Assembly: GCF_012971745.1 (NCBI RefSeq)
Contig: NZ_CP048834.1
Span: 1,178,001 to 1,242,000, forward strand
Length of the DNA stretch: 64,000 bases
Source: Starkeya sp. ORNL1
GTDB lineage: Bacteria > Pseudomonadota > Alphaproteobacteria > Rhizobiales > Xanthobacteraceae
Direction: 5' to 3'
Shown here: piece after piece, positions 9,063-21,399 of the stretch
Layout of the letters: each line of letters opens with the position of its first letter
How positions within the stretch are numbered: the first letter of the stretch is position 1
Translations under genes and position numbers: made by a program
Notes under the pieces: model-generated
What the model was told of the DNA's origin: nothing
The model's database searches: none
Seen by the model: only the letters and a program-made list of their open reading frames with translations

Positions 9063-9479
9063 TCAGCGGCTGCGGCCGTCGAAATGGCGCACCGGGAAGC
9101 TGTCCGGCTCGACACCGTCGAGGCAGCGCACATTGAGCGCCACCATGTGCACGCCATCGGGGCGCATGCCCCGGGCGAACGGCTCGACGCCGCAGGTGGT
9201 GCAGAACACGTGGCCGATGACGTGCTTGTTGAAACGGTATTCGGCGATTCGGTCGGCGCCCTCGGTAAGCCGGAAATCCTCCTCGTCGGTGAAGGCGAGC
9301 AGCGTGCCCTTTTTCTGACAGAAGGAGCAGTTGCAGGCGACGACGCCGCTGATCTCGGCTTCCGCCTCATAACGCACGGCGCCGCAATGGCAGGAACCGG
9401 TGTAGGTCTGCTTGCCGGTTTCGGCCGGCTTGGCTGCGGCTTCGGCCGGGGCGGCGGTGACGGTGGCGGTATCGCTCAT
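9063..9479 (-). CDS. GFA/CENP-V family zinc protein
   Basis: 138 residues. An Ala-rich N-terminal tail (1-25) precedes a GFA fold with the zinc ligands G-S-C-H-C-G-A-V, then C-N-C-S-F-C and F-C-T-T-C-G. The founding family member was described as a glutathione-dependent formaldehyde-activating enzyme, but most relatives have no proven activity, so only the zinc-binding fold is claimed. A GAGGAG site lies just before the ATG at 9479. No functional partner is evident among its neighbours. Confidence 0.85.
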   Translation of the reverse strand: MSDTATVTAAPAEAAAKPAETGKQTYTGSCHCGAVRYEAEAEISGVVACNCSFCQKKGTLLAFTDEEDFRLTEGADRIAEYRFNKHVIGHVFCTTCGVEPFARGMRPDGVHMVALNVRCLDGVEPDSFPVRHFDGRSR

Positions 9480-9555
9480 CGGGGCTCCTCGCGTCTCGGT
9501 TCTTGGGCGCGAGGGTGGGCGATGGGGGACGCGATGTCCAGCGGATGGCGGTTGC

Positions 9556-9939
9556 TTATGCGGCCCGCGTCGCCTCGGTACCGATGAGCGCTTCCGCCGG
9601 AATTCCCCACTCCGCGTGCAGCTTGCGGATCATGGTAAGGGTAAGCGGCCGCTTGCCGTTCAATATGTCCGAGGCGCGCTGGCGTGAGCCGAGCAGGCGG
9701 CCGAGATCGGCCTGGCTGTAGCCGCCGGTTTCCATTCGGTAGCGGATGGCGTCGAGAGCATCTGGCAGGTCGATCGGCCAATGGCGGCGCTCATAATCCT
9801 CGATGACGAGAGCGAGGAGATCGAACCGGTCGGCAGCCGGCGTGCCGGGCGTCGGCTCGTTGTCGAAGGCGAGCGCGATCTCCGCCAGGGCGTCGTCGTA
9901 CTCGGCCTCGGTATGGAGCGGGCGGATGTGTTTCATCAC
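9556..9939 (-). CDS. higA: HigA-type antitoxin with helix-turn-helix
   Basis: 127 residues with an N-terminal dimer/toxin-binding half and a C-terminal HTH-XRE domain (about 70-118; G-G-Y-S-Q-A-D-L-G-R-L-L-G-S-R-Q-R-A-S-D-I-L-N-G-K-R). It matches the longer COG5499 HigA type. HigA neutralises HigB and represses its own operon. It starts inside the end of the toxin gene (ATGA overlap at 9936-9939), consistent with translational coupling and with the toxin-first order typical of higBA. The 17-bp palindrome at 10249-10265 is the likely binding site. Confidence 0.9.
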   Translation of the reverse strand: MMKHIRPLHTEAEYDDALAEIALAFDNEPTPGTPAADRFDLLALVIEDYERRHWPIDLPDALDAIRYRMETGGYSQADLGRLLGSRQRASDILNGKRPLTLTMIRKLHAEWGIPAEALIGTEATRAA

Positions 9940-10232
9940 ACGGTCTCCGGCTTGATGCGGTCATAGTCCGCATGAGCGCCGATGAACTTCACCAGCACTC
10001 GTTTGAATTCGTAAGAGACATGAACGATCAAGCGATACTTGTTGCCACCGATGTCGAAGATGACGCGATTGTCGCCGACGAAATCAACAGTCGTCCCGAA
10101 TTGGCGTTTGACGTCCGACGGACTGCTCCAATCGGCTCGCGACGTTGCAGCAAACCATGCCTTCAATGGACCCTCGGACGGCGGATGCCTGTCCCAGAAT
10201 TGCCTGAGCGTCCGCCGCGCGATGATCTGCAT
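9936..10232 (-). CDS. higB: HigB-type mRNA interferase toxin
   Basis: 98 residues of the HigB toxin family: R-R-T-L-R-x-F-W near the N-terminus, the D-V-K-R-x-F-G segment, V-x-D-I-G-G-N-K-Y-R-L-I-V in the core strands and V-K-F-I-G-x-H-x-x-Y-D near the end. Such toxins cleave ribosome-bound mRNA and are held inactive by HigA. The gene is complete, with all core strands present, so the system is probably functional. Toxin precedes antitoxin with a 4-bp overlap. Confidence 0.9.
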   Translation of the reverse strand: MQIIARRTLRQFWDRHPPSEGPLKAWFAATSRADWSSPSDVKRQFGTTVDFVGDNRVIFDIGGNKYRLIVHVSYEFKRVLVKFIGAHADYDRIKPETV

Positions 10233-10248
10233 ATCGCGAGACTATTAT

Positions 10249-10265
10249 GTCACCATGTTGGTGAC
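10249..10265. promoter_or_regulatory. Probable HigA operator upstream of higBA
   Basis: A perfect palindrome GTCACCA-TGT-TGGTGAC with 7-bp arms lies 17 to 33 bases before the higB start codon and next to an A/T-rich TATTAT stretch that could belong to the promoter. HigA proteins bind such palindromes to repress their own operon; binding here is inferred from position. Confidence 0.65.
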
Positions 10266-10336
10266 AAGGCAGCAGATGCAGGAATGGCCGGGACGAGCCC
10301 GGCCATTTCAATCTCGTCAGAGCAGAGCGCCAGCGC

Positions 10337-14038
<3,702 letters not shown>

Positions 14039-14341
14039 GTCCTTCGTCCCAGTTTACGCGCCTGCCCTGTTGCCCCGGCTGGCGTCGCCCCAATTGTCGG
14101 CCCGGTTTTCTGCCCGAAGCCTGCCCTGTCGCGGGGACTGAACGGTCCCCGTCATCTTCTCATGATCCCGGGCGAACGCCCAACCGCAGGCGCAATTTGC
14201 CTGCACCAGCGTCGCCGCCAGCCGCATAAGGGTCGTTCGATCCTGGGAAGGTCCGAGTGCAAGAACGCCGCGCCGAACCGACACTCAAACTGTCCGACTC
14301 TCTCTGGCCCGTCAAGGGATAGCGGAAAGTCGTGAACAAAC

Positions 14342-14362
14342 CCCTACATCTCGTATGTAGGG
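14342..14362. promoter_or_regulatory. Palindrome upstream of nrdJ, possible NrdR-type site
   Basis: CCCTACAT-CTCGT-ATGTAGGG is a perfect inverted repeat with 8-bp arms, about 300 bp before the nrdJ start. NrdR boxes in alphaproteobacteria are A/T-centred palindromes beginning with ACA or CTACA, and NrdR commonly controls nrd genes. The match is by eye only and the distance to the start codon is long. Confidence 0.4.
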
Positions 14363-14540
14363 TGTGGATAACGGGAATCCAGTCCCACGGCCCCTATCGA
14401 GCGCGGATTCGCGCGAGGAGTCCAGCGGCTCTAACGCCGGGGAACAGTGGACAACGGGGATAGCGGAGATCGCCCACCACAATATGTGGGGGGTCGTCCC
14501 GGCAGGATGGCCGGAGACTCATTCGCGATACCGGAACGAC

Positions 14541-14820
14541 CTGATCCTGAGGTACTCGCGTAGCGAGCCTGGAAGGATGCTCGTCCCCGATGACCGACAC
14601 CCTGTTTCAGGATATTTCGAAGCCGCCGCGGCGGCGCCTCAGAGCCCGACCGAAAACTCGGCGGCGATTCTGGAACCACCTCATCCCCGGCGGTTGGCCC
14701 GTGGGCCAACCCGGGAGTGCTCGGGCAAGGCCCGAGCCTCGAAGGATGCTCGTTGCCGGTCGCCGGCGCTCGGTTTCAGCATCCTTCGAGGCCGCCTGCG
14801 GCGGCACCTCAGGATGAGGT
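14541..14820. repeat. Cluster of degenerate palindromic repeat copies
   Basis: Three fragments of the CCTTCGAGG family are packed here. 14541-14580 is a right half (ATCCTGAGG ... GAAGGATGC). 14680-14753 is a right half that carries an extra GGTTGGCCC/GGGCCAACC hairpin. 14778-14820 is a left half (CATCCTTCGAGG ... ACCTCAGGATGAGG). None forms the complete nested structure alone, which suggests repeated insertion and decay at this site. Confidence 0.7.
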
Positions 14821-14892
14821 CGTCTGTTTGAGTCAGGCTCTCAGGATAAGGTTGTCTATTGTGGCCATCGCGCCCCCTCGCCTCGCAACGGC

Positions 14893-14930
14893 CAAAGAAA
14901 AGCCGCCGCCCCGGCGGGAGCGGCGGCTTC
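14893..14930 (-). terminator. Rho-independent terminator of the first cold-shock gene
   Basis: On the minus strand AGCCGCCG (from 14928) pairs with CGGCGGCT (ending 14901) and is followed by TTTTCTTT. It lies about 40 bp past the stop of the cold-shock gene at 14968. Confidence 0.8.
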
Positions 14931-14967
14931 TCGATACGCAGGCGGCTAAGTTGTTGCCGCCGGAAGA

Positions 14968-15183
14968 TCAGGAAACGCGCAGATTGACAGCGGCGGTCTT
15001 GCCGGAGCGCTGGTCGGTCTGCAGCTCGAACGAGATCTTCTCACCATCGCGCAGGCCCTGCAGGCCGGAGCGCTGCACGGCGCTGATATGCACGAACACG
15101 TCCTTGCCACCGTTGTCGGGCTGGATGAATCCATAGCCCTTCTGGTCATTGAACCACTTCACGGTACCGGTTTCGGTAGACAT
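14968..15183 (-). CDS. Cold-shock domain protein, copy 1
   Basis: 71 residues, a single cold-shock domain. RNP1 K-G-Y-G-F-I and RNP2 D-V-F-V-H-I are intact, preceded by T-G-T-V-K-W-F-N. Such proteins bind single-stranded RNA and DNA and act as RNA chaperones in the cytoplasm. The ATG at 15183 gives the standard length; the frame continues upstream without family similarity. The protein is almost identical to the next gene upstream (15500-15712), so the pair is a tandem duplication with separate terminators. Confidence 0.93.
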   Translation of the reverse strand: MSTETGTVKWFNDQKGYGFIQPDNGGKDVFVHISAVQRSGLQGLRDGEKISFELQTDQRSGKTAAVNLRVS

Positions 15184-15402
15184 AGCCTCGGTCTCTTTCA
15201 GGATATTGATTGCACATTCAGGTGGGTGCCGCGCGCGACCCCCGCCGCTCAGTCGATCTTGGAAGACGTGCGATTTTGGAAGAAGTGCTGAACGTGCCCC
15301 GGCGATTAGCAGGTGGAACGGCCCAGTCGTCCGGCCAAAGTCTGCTGGAGAGACTAGCCGGAATAATGCCCTTTGCAAGCGCTGGCACCGGCACAATGCA
15401 GC

Positions 15403-15434
15403 AAAACCGCCATTCCGCGAGCGGAATGGCGGTT
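15403..15434. terminator. Bidirectional terminator between the two cold-shock genes
   Basis: AACCGCCATTCCGC (15405-15418) and GCGGAATGGCGGTT (15421-15434) form a perfect 14-bp stem. The minus strand continues into TTTT and the plus strand into a T-rich TATTTTAT. It lies 65 bp past the stop of the second cold-shock gene. The rest of the 316-bp gap (15184-15499) is the leader of copy 1 and shows no other gene. Confidence 0.8.
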
Positions 15435-15499
15435 ATTTTATACCATAAGCGTCGAAGGCGCGAACGCACGAGATGTGTGCGCGAACGAGCCAGGCGACC

Positions 15500-15712
15500 T
15501 CAGATCGTGCGCAGGTTGACGGCTGACGTCTTGCCGGAACGCTGGTCGGTCTGCAGCTCGAACGAGATCTTCTCGCCGTCGCGCAGGCCCTGCAGGCCAG
15601 AACGCTGAACCGCACTGATATGGACGAAGACGTCCTTGCCGCCGCTGTCCGGCTGGATGAAGCCGTAACCCTTCTGCTCGTTGAACCACTTCACGGTGCC
15701 GGTATCAGCCAT
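15500..15712 (-). CDS. Cold-shock domain protein, copy 2
   Basis: 70 residues with intact RNP1 (K-G-Y-G-F-I) and RNP2 (D-V-F-V-H-I). It differs from the 14968-15183 copy mainly at the N-terminus, at N-E-Q-K versus N-D-Q-K, and in the last residues. AAGG about 8 bases before the ATG serves as ribosome site. It has its own terminator at 15403-15434 and a long upstream gap, so each copy is probably a separate transcription unit that can respond differently to temperature or stress. Confidence 0.93.
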   Translation of the reverse strand: MADTGTVKWFNEQKGYGFIQPDSGGKDVFVHISAVQRSGLQGLRDGEKISFELQTDQRSGKTSAVNLRTI

Positions 15713-16052
15713 AGACGTACCTTCGAAGAACCTAGGTTTTCACGACAGACAAGCTAACACGATGGCGCCTGTCTGGTTCAGTCGAGTTTTGGGGAAGCGG
15801 CTGATCGCAGGTCGCGGACATCGCAGACGCAACGGCACAGTCATTCGGCCAAATTCGAGCTGCGCTCAGATTCGTCAAAAATGTGGCTTTTACGCGGCGT
15901 GTATGCCGCAAAGACTGCCACCAACGCGCCCCATCGTTGCTGCGCTGCGGCGCAGAGGGGCAGCGGAGACGAAAAAGCGCCGGCCCAGGACCGGCGCCCT
16001 TCGCGGCTGCAAGGTCCCGGCCGGCAGCTCGATGCCGGCCGCGCGACCAGGA
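15713..16052. other. 340-bp intergenic region
   Basis: No gene is supported. It contains the presumed promoter and 5' leader of the second cold-shock gene on its left side, and the terminator of the glycine-zipper gene at 15971-15998. Confidence 0.6.
15971..15998 (-). terminator. Rho-independent terminator of the first glycine-zipper gene
   Basis: GCGCCGG (15977-15983) pairs with CCGGCGC (15991-15997); on the minus strand the stem is followed by TTTTT. It is 55 bp past the stop codon at 16053. Confidence 0.8.
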
Positions 16053-16373
16053 TCAATAGCAGTTGCCGCGGTCGACGCGCACGACCCGGCCGTTCGGGTA
16101 GTGGTACATGCAGCGCCCACCGGACCAGTAGTAATAGGAGTTGCGGCCGCGGCGACGGTCGCTTTGATTGCCGATGGCGGCACCGGTCACGCCGCCGATC
16201 ACCGCGCCTGCCACCGCGCCGCCGGCGCGACCGGTGACGGCACCGCCGATGATGGCGCCGGTGGCGCCGCCGATCAGCGCGCCGGCCGCGGTGTCATTGG
16301 CGGACGCCGCAGTGTTGGAGCTGGCGACGGCACCGGCGACGAGCAGCGCCGCAAGAGAAAGACGAGCGAACAT
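16053..16373 (-). CDS. Exported glycine-zipper protein, copy 1
   Basis: 106 residues. A signal peptide (about 1-25) leads into a Gly/Ala-rich zipper of repeated G-G-A-x-x-G-A-x-x-G-G units (about 30-68), an Arg-rich turn, and a C-terminal segment G-G-R-C...N-G-R-V-V-R-V...N-C-Y with two cysteines. Glycine zippers of this kind pack as membrane-embedded helices in envelope proteins of the Rickettsia 17-kDa/YMGG type. Function is not known. A CGGAG site precedes the ATG at 16373. It is paralogous to the next gene upstream (16514-16828). Confidence 0.78.
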   Translation of the reverse strand: MFARLSLAALLVAGAVASSNTAASANDTAAGALIGGATGAIIGGAVTGRAGGAVAGAVIGGVTGAAIGNQSDRRRGRNSYYYWSGGRCMYHYPNGRVVRVDRGNCY

Positions 16374-16513
16374 TGATGGGTCTCCGACCGCTGATTGCAT
16401 ACGGCTTGGGGCGGCAGGCGATGATTGCCTGCGCTACGCCCGCTTGCACCGCGTAAGTCATTAACTACACGGCCGAATCCGAACGCCAGATGAACGGAGC
16501 GCCCGCCCCTGCC

Positions 16514-16828
16514 TTAACGGCAGCGATTATTGCTGACGCGGGTGATACGCCCGTTCGAGGCGCGGAAATAGCAGCGCCCGCCGCGCCAGAAATGATAGGA
16601 GCGCCGGTTCCGGCGATCCTGGCTGGCGCCGATGGCGCCGCCGGCCACGCCGCCGATCACCGCGCCGGCGACGGCACCGCCGGCCCGGCCGGTCGCCACC
16701 CCGCCAATGACGGCACCGGTGGCGCCGCCGATCACGGCGCCACGCGTGGTGTTGTTCTGCGCCGAGGCCGGCGCAGCGAGCAGAGCGCCAACGGCGATCA
16801 CGGCCGCAAGAAGGGAAGTGCGAAACAT
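16514..16828 (-). CDS. Exported glycine-zipper protein, copy 2
   Basis: 104 residues with the same layout as the neighbouring 16053-16373 gene: signal peptide ending A-S-A-Q, glycine-zipper repeats (about 28-66), an Arg-rich turn, then G-G-R-C...N-G-R-I-T-R-V...R-C-R with two cysteines. GGAGA lies before the ATG. The two genes are tandem duplicates that have diverged; both keep the paired cysteines and the N-G-R-[VI]-x-R-V strand, which suggests that this C-terminal module matters for function. Confidence 0.78.
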   Translation of the reverse strand: MFRTSLLAAVIAVGALLAAPASAQNNTTRGAVIGGATGAVIGGVATGRAGGAVAGAVIGGVAGGAIGASQDRRNRRSYHFWRGGRCYFRASNGRITRVSNNRCR

Positions 16829-16870
16829 AGCGACGTCTCCATCAGTGGCCGACGGTCTCGGCCCGGACCT

Positions 16871-19171
16871 TCACTTTTGTGTGCCGGCGCTCAGGCAATG
16901 CTGTGCTTCCACGACCGCCAGCGCCGTCATGTTGACCACGCCGCGCGCGGTGACCGACGGGGTGAGGATGTGCGCGGGACATGCCGTGCCGAGCAGAATC
17001 GGCCCGACCGGGAGCGAATCGCCGAACACCTTCACCATCTGATAGGCGATATTGGCGGCGTCGAGGTTCGGCATGACCAGTATGTTGGCGACGCCATGCA
17101 GCCGCCCGCCGGGAAGCACCCGCTCGCGCATCTCCGGGATGATGGCGCTGTCGCCTTCCATCTCGCCATCGACCATCAGATGCGGGGCACGCTCGGTAAG
17201 CAGTTCCACCGCATGGCGCATCTTCTTGGCGCTCTCGTCATCGCGGCTGCCGAAATCGGAGTGCGAGAGCATGGCGATGCGCGGCTCGATGCCGAAGCGG
17301 CGCACATGTGCGGCGGCGAGGATCGACATCTCCACCAGGTCGTCGGCGGTCGGGTCGGTCGTCACCTGGGTATCGCAGAGGAAGAAGGCGCCCTTCTGCG
17401 TCAGCAGCAGCGACAGTGCCGCCACGTCGCGCACGCCGGGCGCGAGGCCGATGATGGTGCGGATGTGGCGCAGATGGCGGATGAAGCGTCCCTCGACGCC
17501 GCACAGCATGGTGTCGGCGTCGCCTCGCACCACGGCGAGCGCCGCGATCACGGTGGGCGTGGTGCGCACCAGCGTGCGGGCCAGTTCCGGCGTCACGCCG
17601 CGACGGCCGGCGCACTCGACGTAAGTGTGCACATAGTCGCGATAGCGCGGATCATCGTCCGGGTTGATCAGGTCGAAATCGCGGCCCGGCTTCATGGACA
17701 GGCCGAAGCGCTCCAGGCGGGTGTCGATCACCGCCGGACGGCCGATCAGGATCGGGCGGGCGATGCCCTCCTCGATCACCACCTGCGCGGCACGCAGGAT
17801 CCGCTCATCCTCGCCTTCGGCATAGATGACCCGCTTCGGCGCCTGCTTGGCGAGGCCGAACAGCGGCTTCATCACGAGGCCGGAGCGGAACACGAAGCGG
17901 TCGAGGGTTTCCTGATAGGTGTCGAAGTCGGCGATCGGCCGCTGGGCAACGCCGCTGTCCATCGCCGCGCGGGCCACCGCAGGGGCGATGCGCAGGATCA
18001 GGCGCGGATCGAACGGCGAGGGAATCAGCGAGTTCGGGCCGAACACCGGGGTCTCGCCGCCATAGGCGCGGGCCACCACGTCGGACGGCGTCTCGCGGGC
18101 AAGCTCGGCGATGGCGTTCACCGCCGCCGCCTTCATCTCCTCATTGATGGTGGTGGCGCCGGCATCGAGCGCACCGCGGAAGATGAAGGGGAAGCACAGG
18201 ACGTTGTTGACCTGATTCGGGAAGTCGGAGCGGCCGGTGCAGATCATGGCGTCCGGCCGGGCGTCGCGGGCGAGGTCCGGCATGATTTCCGGCGTCGGAT
18301 TGGCGAGCGCCATGATGAGCGGACGATCGCCCATGGTCTTCAGCATTTCCGGCTTCAGCACGCCGCCGGCGGACAGGCCGATGAAGATGTCGGCGCCGAC
18401 GATCACTTCGGCGAGGGTGCGGCACGCGGTGTTCTGGGCGAAGGCGCCCTTGTAGGGGTCCATCAGGGCGGCGCGGCCTTCATAGACCACGCCCTCGATG
18501 TCGGTGACCCAGATGTTCTCGCGCTTCGCGCCCATGGAGACGAGCAGGTTCAGCGTGGCGATGGCGGCGGCGCCGGCACCGGAGGTGACGATCTTCACCT
18601 CCTCCAGCTTCTTGCCGCCGAGATGCAGCGCGTTGACCACGGCGGCGACGACGATGATCGCGGTGCCGTGCTGGTCGTCATGGAACACCGGGATGTTCAT
18701 CTTCTCGCGCAGGCGGGTCTCGATCTCGAAGCACTCGGGTGCCTTGAAGTCCTCGAGATTGATGCCGCCGAAGGTCGGCTCCAGCGCGGCAACGACGCTC
18801 ACCACATGGTCCGGCTCGTGGGCGTCGATCTCGATGTCGAACACGTCGATGCCGGCGAATTTCTTGAACAGGACGGCCTTGCCTTCCATCACCGGTTTGG
18901 AGGCGAGCGGTCCGATATTGCCGAGACCGAGCACCGCGGTGCCGTTCGAGACGACGGCGACGAGGTTCTGCCGGCTGGTCAGTTCGGCGGCCAGGGCGGG
19001 CTCGGCAGCGATGGCCTCGCACACCGCGGCGACGCCGGGCGTATAGGCGAGCGCGAGGTCGCGCTGGTTGGCGAGCGGCTTGGTGGGCTGGATTTCAAGC
19101 TTACCGGGGCGCGGCAGGCGATGATAGATCATCGCGCCCGAGCGCAGGTCGTCCGATATATAAGAAGCCAT
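16871..19171 (-). CDS. maeB: NADP-dependent malic enzyme with phosphotransacetylase-like C-terminal domain
   Basis: 766 residues. The N-terminal malic enzyme domain (about 1-430) contains Y-T-P-G-V-A, the substrate segment with Lys in the V-M-E-G-K-A region, metal ligands in F-G-G-I-N-L-E-D and D-D-Q-H-G-T-A, and the dinucleotide loop G-A-G-A-A. The C-terminal half (about 440-760) resembles phosphate acetyltransferase but in this family usually lacks that activity and regulates the enzyme through acetyl-CoA. It converts malate to pyruvate with NADPH, linking the TCA cycle to gluconeogenic and lipid metabolism. The ATG at 19171 is chosen because it gives the conserved start. Confidence 0.95.
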   Translation of the reverse strand: MASYISDDLRSGAMIYHRLPRPGKLEIQPTKPLANQRDLALAYTPGVAAVCEAIAAEPALAAELTSRQNLVAVVSNGTAVLGLGNIGPLASKPVMEGKAVLFKKFAGIDVFDIEIDAHEPDHVVSVVAALEPTFGGINLEDFKAPECFEIETRLREKMNIPVFHDDQHGTAIIVVAAVVNALHLGGKKLEEVKIVTSGAGAAAIATLNLLVSMGAKRENIWVTDIEGVVYEGRAALMDPYKGAFAQNTACRTLAEVIVGADIFIGLSAGGVLKPEMLKTMGDRPLIMALANPTPEIMPDLARDARPDAMICTGRSDFPNQVNNVLCFPFIFRGALDAGATTINEEMKAAAVNAIAELARETPSDVVARAYGGETPVFGPNSLIPSPFDPRLILRIAPAVARAAMDSGVAQRPIADFDTYQETLDRFVFRSGLVMKPLFGLAKQAPKRVIYAEGEDERILRAAQVVIEEGIARPILIGRPAVIDTRLERFGLSMKPGRDFDLINPDDDPRYRDYVHTYVECAGRRGVTPELARTLVRTTPTVIAALAVVRGDADTMLCGVEGRFIRHLRHIRTIIGLAPGVRDVAALSLLLTQKGAFFLCDTQVTTDPTADDLVEMSILAAAHVRRFGIEPRIAMLSHSDFGSRDDESAKKMRHAVELLTERAPHLMVDGEMEGDSAIIPEMRERVLPGGRLHGVANILVMPNLDAANIAYQMVKVFGDSLPVGPILLGTACPAHILTPSVTARGVVNMTALAVVEAQHCLSAGTQK

Positions 19172-19369
19172 TGGCGTTTCCCTTCCCCCGATCAGGCGGC
19201 GCAGAATATGGAATTTGAGGTGCGGCACAACGCCTTTCCGCGCATGGCGGGGCCGTGATTTCGCACGTTATACTCGCGGCGTCGCACGTCGCGTTCATCT
19301 TGGGTTCGGCGTGCATCGCCGAAGTTGCAGCCCGCTTCCGCTTCCCCCGCGCCTCTCAGGTCGAGATCC

Positions 19370-21382
19370 ATGCGTAGAATCGCCATTGCCGTCCTCGTGC
19401 TCGTCGTCGCTGCCCTTGCCGGCTATTTCGGCGTCAACGCCTACGCGCAGAACGAAGCAGAGCGCCAGGTCACGACGCTGTTCGGCAATCTCGAAGCGGG
19501 TGGGCTGAAGGCGAACCACGGCACGGTGGGGTTCGACCTGTTCGCCCGCCGTCTCGACATTGCCGCCATCAATCTGGCGACGCCCGATGGCGGCGGCGCG
19601 ACGAGCATCGGCCGGGTGACCGCCAGCGGCTTTTCGCCGCCGGTCGACGGGAGGGTGAAGGCGGCGAAGATCGAGATCGCCGACATCGCCTTTGACGGGC
19701 CGAGCCCGTTCTATGCCGGCATCAAGACCGGCTACCGCATCCCGCTCATCACCATCGAGAATTATGAAGGCCCGGAGAACGTCGCCGCCTCCAGCTCCGA
19801 GCCGTGGCAATTGCTGCTGAGCTTCCTCGAATCGGCCTCCGCCAGTTCGGTGAGCGCGCCGGGCTTCACCATCACCACCAATGCCGGGACCGGCGATGGC
19901 GTTACCTCGAGCAGTTTCAATTACGGGCCGACGCGTCTGTCCGACATTGCCGGCGGCAAGATCGCGACCATGCAGATCGCGGCCGCGACCTTCGCCATCG
20001 ACAGCGCCGGCAAGCTGCCGGGCACCTCGGCGAAGGGCGAAATCAGCGCCATGACCGCCAAGGCGATGGACATCGGCGCCATGATCGCGCTGGTCGATCC
20101 CGAGCGCCGCGCCGCGGCCACCACCTTCCGCACACTCTATGAGAGCATCGAGGCCGACGGCTACAAGATCAGCTTCGACAACGGCATCGCGCAGCAATGG
20201 AAGAAGGTCACGCTAGGCAAGGTGGCGGTGAAGCCGTCGGCGCTGCCGGTCGACCAACTCATGGCCTTCAGCCGCCGCATGCAGGAATTGCAGGCCAAAG
20301 ACGAGACCGCGCCCCCCGCCGAGATCGCCGGCATGCTGGCTGCCATGGCCGGGCTCTATGGCGCGATCGAGCTCGGCGGCATGACGCTCGATGAATTGAC
20401 GATGCAGCAGCCGGATGTGACCGACTTCACGCTGAAGACGCTGCTCATTGGCGAGATGAAGGATGGACGCGTCGGCACGGTGGCGCTGGAGGGTTTCAGC
20501 GGGAGCGACCCGTCCGGCAAGGCGGTGAAGATCGACCGCTTCGTGCTCAACGGGTTGCGGCCCGGCGAGCTGATGCAGCTCGGCGCCGATGCGGTCATCA
20601 ACCCGGCCGAGCTGAACACGGCGCAGCACCATCTTGCCGCGCTGCGCGCGCTCGACGGCGTCGAGATCGAAGGCGTGGAGGCGCCGATCGGCCCCACCCC
20701 GGACGATGTGGTGAAGCTCGGCACCTTCCAGTTCTCCTGGGGCGGCTTCATCGGACCGGTGCCATCTAAGATGGCGACGAGCCTGCGCATCTCCGGCCCC
20801 ATCGCCCAGCTTGCCAATGAGGAGCCGTTCTCGCTGCTGGTGGCGAGCGGCATGAACCGCGCCAGCCTCGCCTTCGACGGCGGGCTGAACTGGAACGAGG
20901 CGGACAAGACCGTCACCGCCGCGCCGCTGTTCGTCGAGATCGGCAACGCCTTCTCCGCCTCGGCCAAGGTGACGCTTACCGGCATCGACAAGGCGAGCTT
21001 CTTCTCCGCCGACGAGGCCGAGGCGCTCAAGGGCACGCTGGCCTCCAATCTCGGCTCCATCGACGTCGCCCTCACCGATGCCGGCATCTATGAGATGAAG
21101 CTGAAGCAGGTTGCCGAAGACCAGGGCGCGACGCCGGAGGCGGTGCAGCAGATGACGGTGGGCATCGCCCAGATCTTCGCCCAGCAGCTCACCTCCGACC
21201 GGCCGGAACTGGGGGGCGCGGCGAAGGCGATCATCGACTTCCTCTCGGCGCCGAAGGGCAAGCTGGTGCTGAAGATCACGCCGAAGGCCAGCCTGCCGCT
21301 GATCACCGTGGTGAAGGCCGCCAACGACGACCCGATGAGCCTGCTCGACCTGGTGAACATCGAGGCGACGGCGTCGCGGTGA
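19370..21382 (+). CDS. Large exported or membrane-anchored protein of unknown function
   Basis: 670 residues. A single N-terminal hydrophobic segment (about 3-26, ending near Y-A-Q) exports or anchors the protein; the rest is predicted periplasmic. The body repeats short motifs that compute the effect of small additions (for example D-I-A-A-I-N-L, G-G-M-T-L-D-E-L-T-M) and reads like a beta-rich solenoid such as AsmA/DUF945-type lipid-handling proteins, but I see no decisive motif. The ATG at 19370 is taken because it starts directly at the hydrophobic segment. It is divergent from maeB and ends at palindromic repeat copy 5, facing aspS. Confidence 0.7.
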   Translation: MRRIAIAVLVLVVAALAGYFGVNAYAQNEAERQVTTLFGNLEAGGLKANHGTVGFDLFARRLDIAAINLATPDGGGATSIGRVTASGFSPPVDGRVKAAKIEIADIAFDGPSPFYAGIKTGYRIPLITIENYEGPENVAASSSEPWQLLLSFLESASASSVSAPGFTITTNAGTGDGVTSSSFNYGPTRLSDIAGGKIATMQIAAATFAIDSAGKLPGTSAKGEISAMTAKAMDIGAMIALVDPERRAAATTFRTLYESIEADGYKISFDNGIAQQWKKVTLGKVAVKPSALPVDQLMAFSRRMQELQAKDETAPPAEIAGMLAAMAGLYGAIELGGMTLDELTMQQPDVTDFTLKTLLIGEMKDGRVGTVALEGFSGSDPSGKAVKIDRFVLNGLRPGELMQLGADAVINPAELNTAQHHLAALRALDGVEIEGVEAPIGPTPDDVVKLGTFQFSWGGFIGPVPSKMATSLRISGPIAQLANEEPFSLLVASGMNRASLAFDGGLNWNEADKTVTAAPLFVEIGNAFSASAKVTLTGIDKASFFSADEAEALKGTLASNLGSIDVALTDAGIYEMKLKQVAEDQGATPEAVQQMTVGIAQIFAQQLTSDRPELGGAAKAIIDFLSAPKGKLVLKITPKASLPLITVVKAANDDPMSLLDLVNIEATASR

Positions 21383-21399
21383 GGGTGCGCTGCTTCAGC

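Larger units (their letters stand above)
14039..14967. other. 929-bp gene-free region upstream of nrdJ
   Basis: No convincing gene was seen. From left to right it holds the nrdJ leader, a palindrome (14342-14362) followed by a DnaA-box-like TGTGGATAA (14363-14371), a second palindrome CCACA-ATA-TGTGG (about 14477-14489), three partial or rearranged copies of the CCTTCGAGG palindromic repeat (14541-14580, 14680-14753, 14778-14820), and the terminator of the first cold-shock gene (14893-14930). Confidence 0.7.

Noticed and set aside
14039..14340. Cobalamin riboswitch before nrdJ
   Set aside because: Looked for because the enzyme needs B12, but no B12-box-like sequence was found.
14363..14371. 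TGTGGATAA as part of a replication origin
   Set aside because: A single DnaA-box-like site without neighbours; no AT-rich unwinding region or further boxes.
16490..19258. 922-codon plus-strand frame opposite maeB
   Set aside because: Antisense shadow of a well-supported gene, with low-complexity composition.
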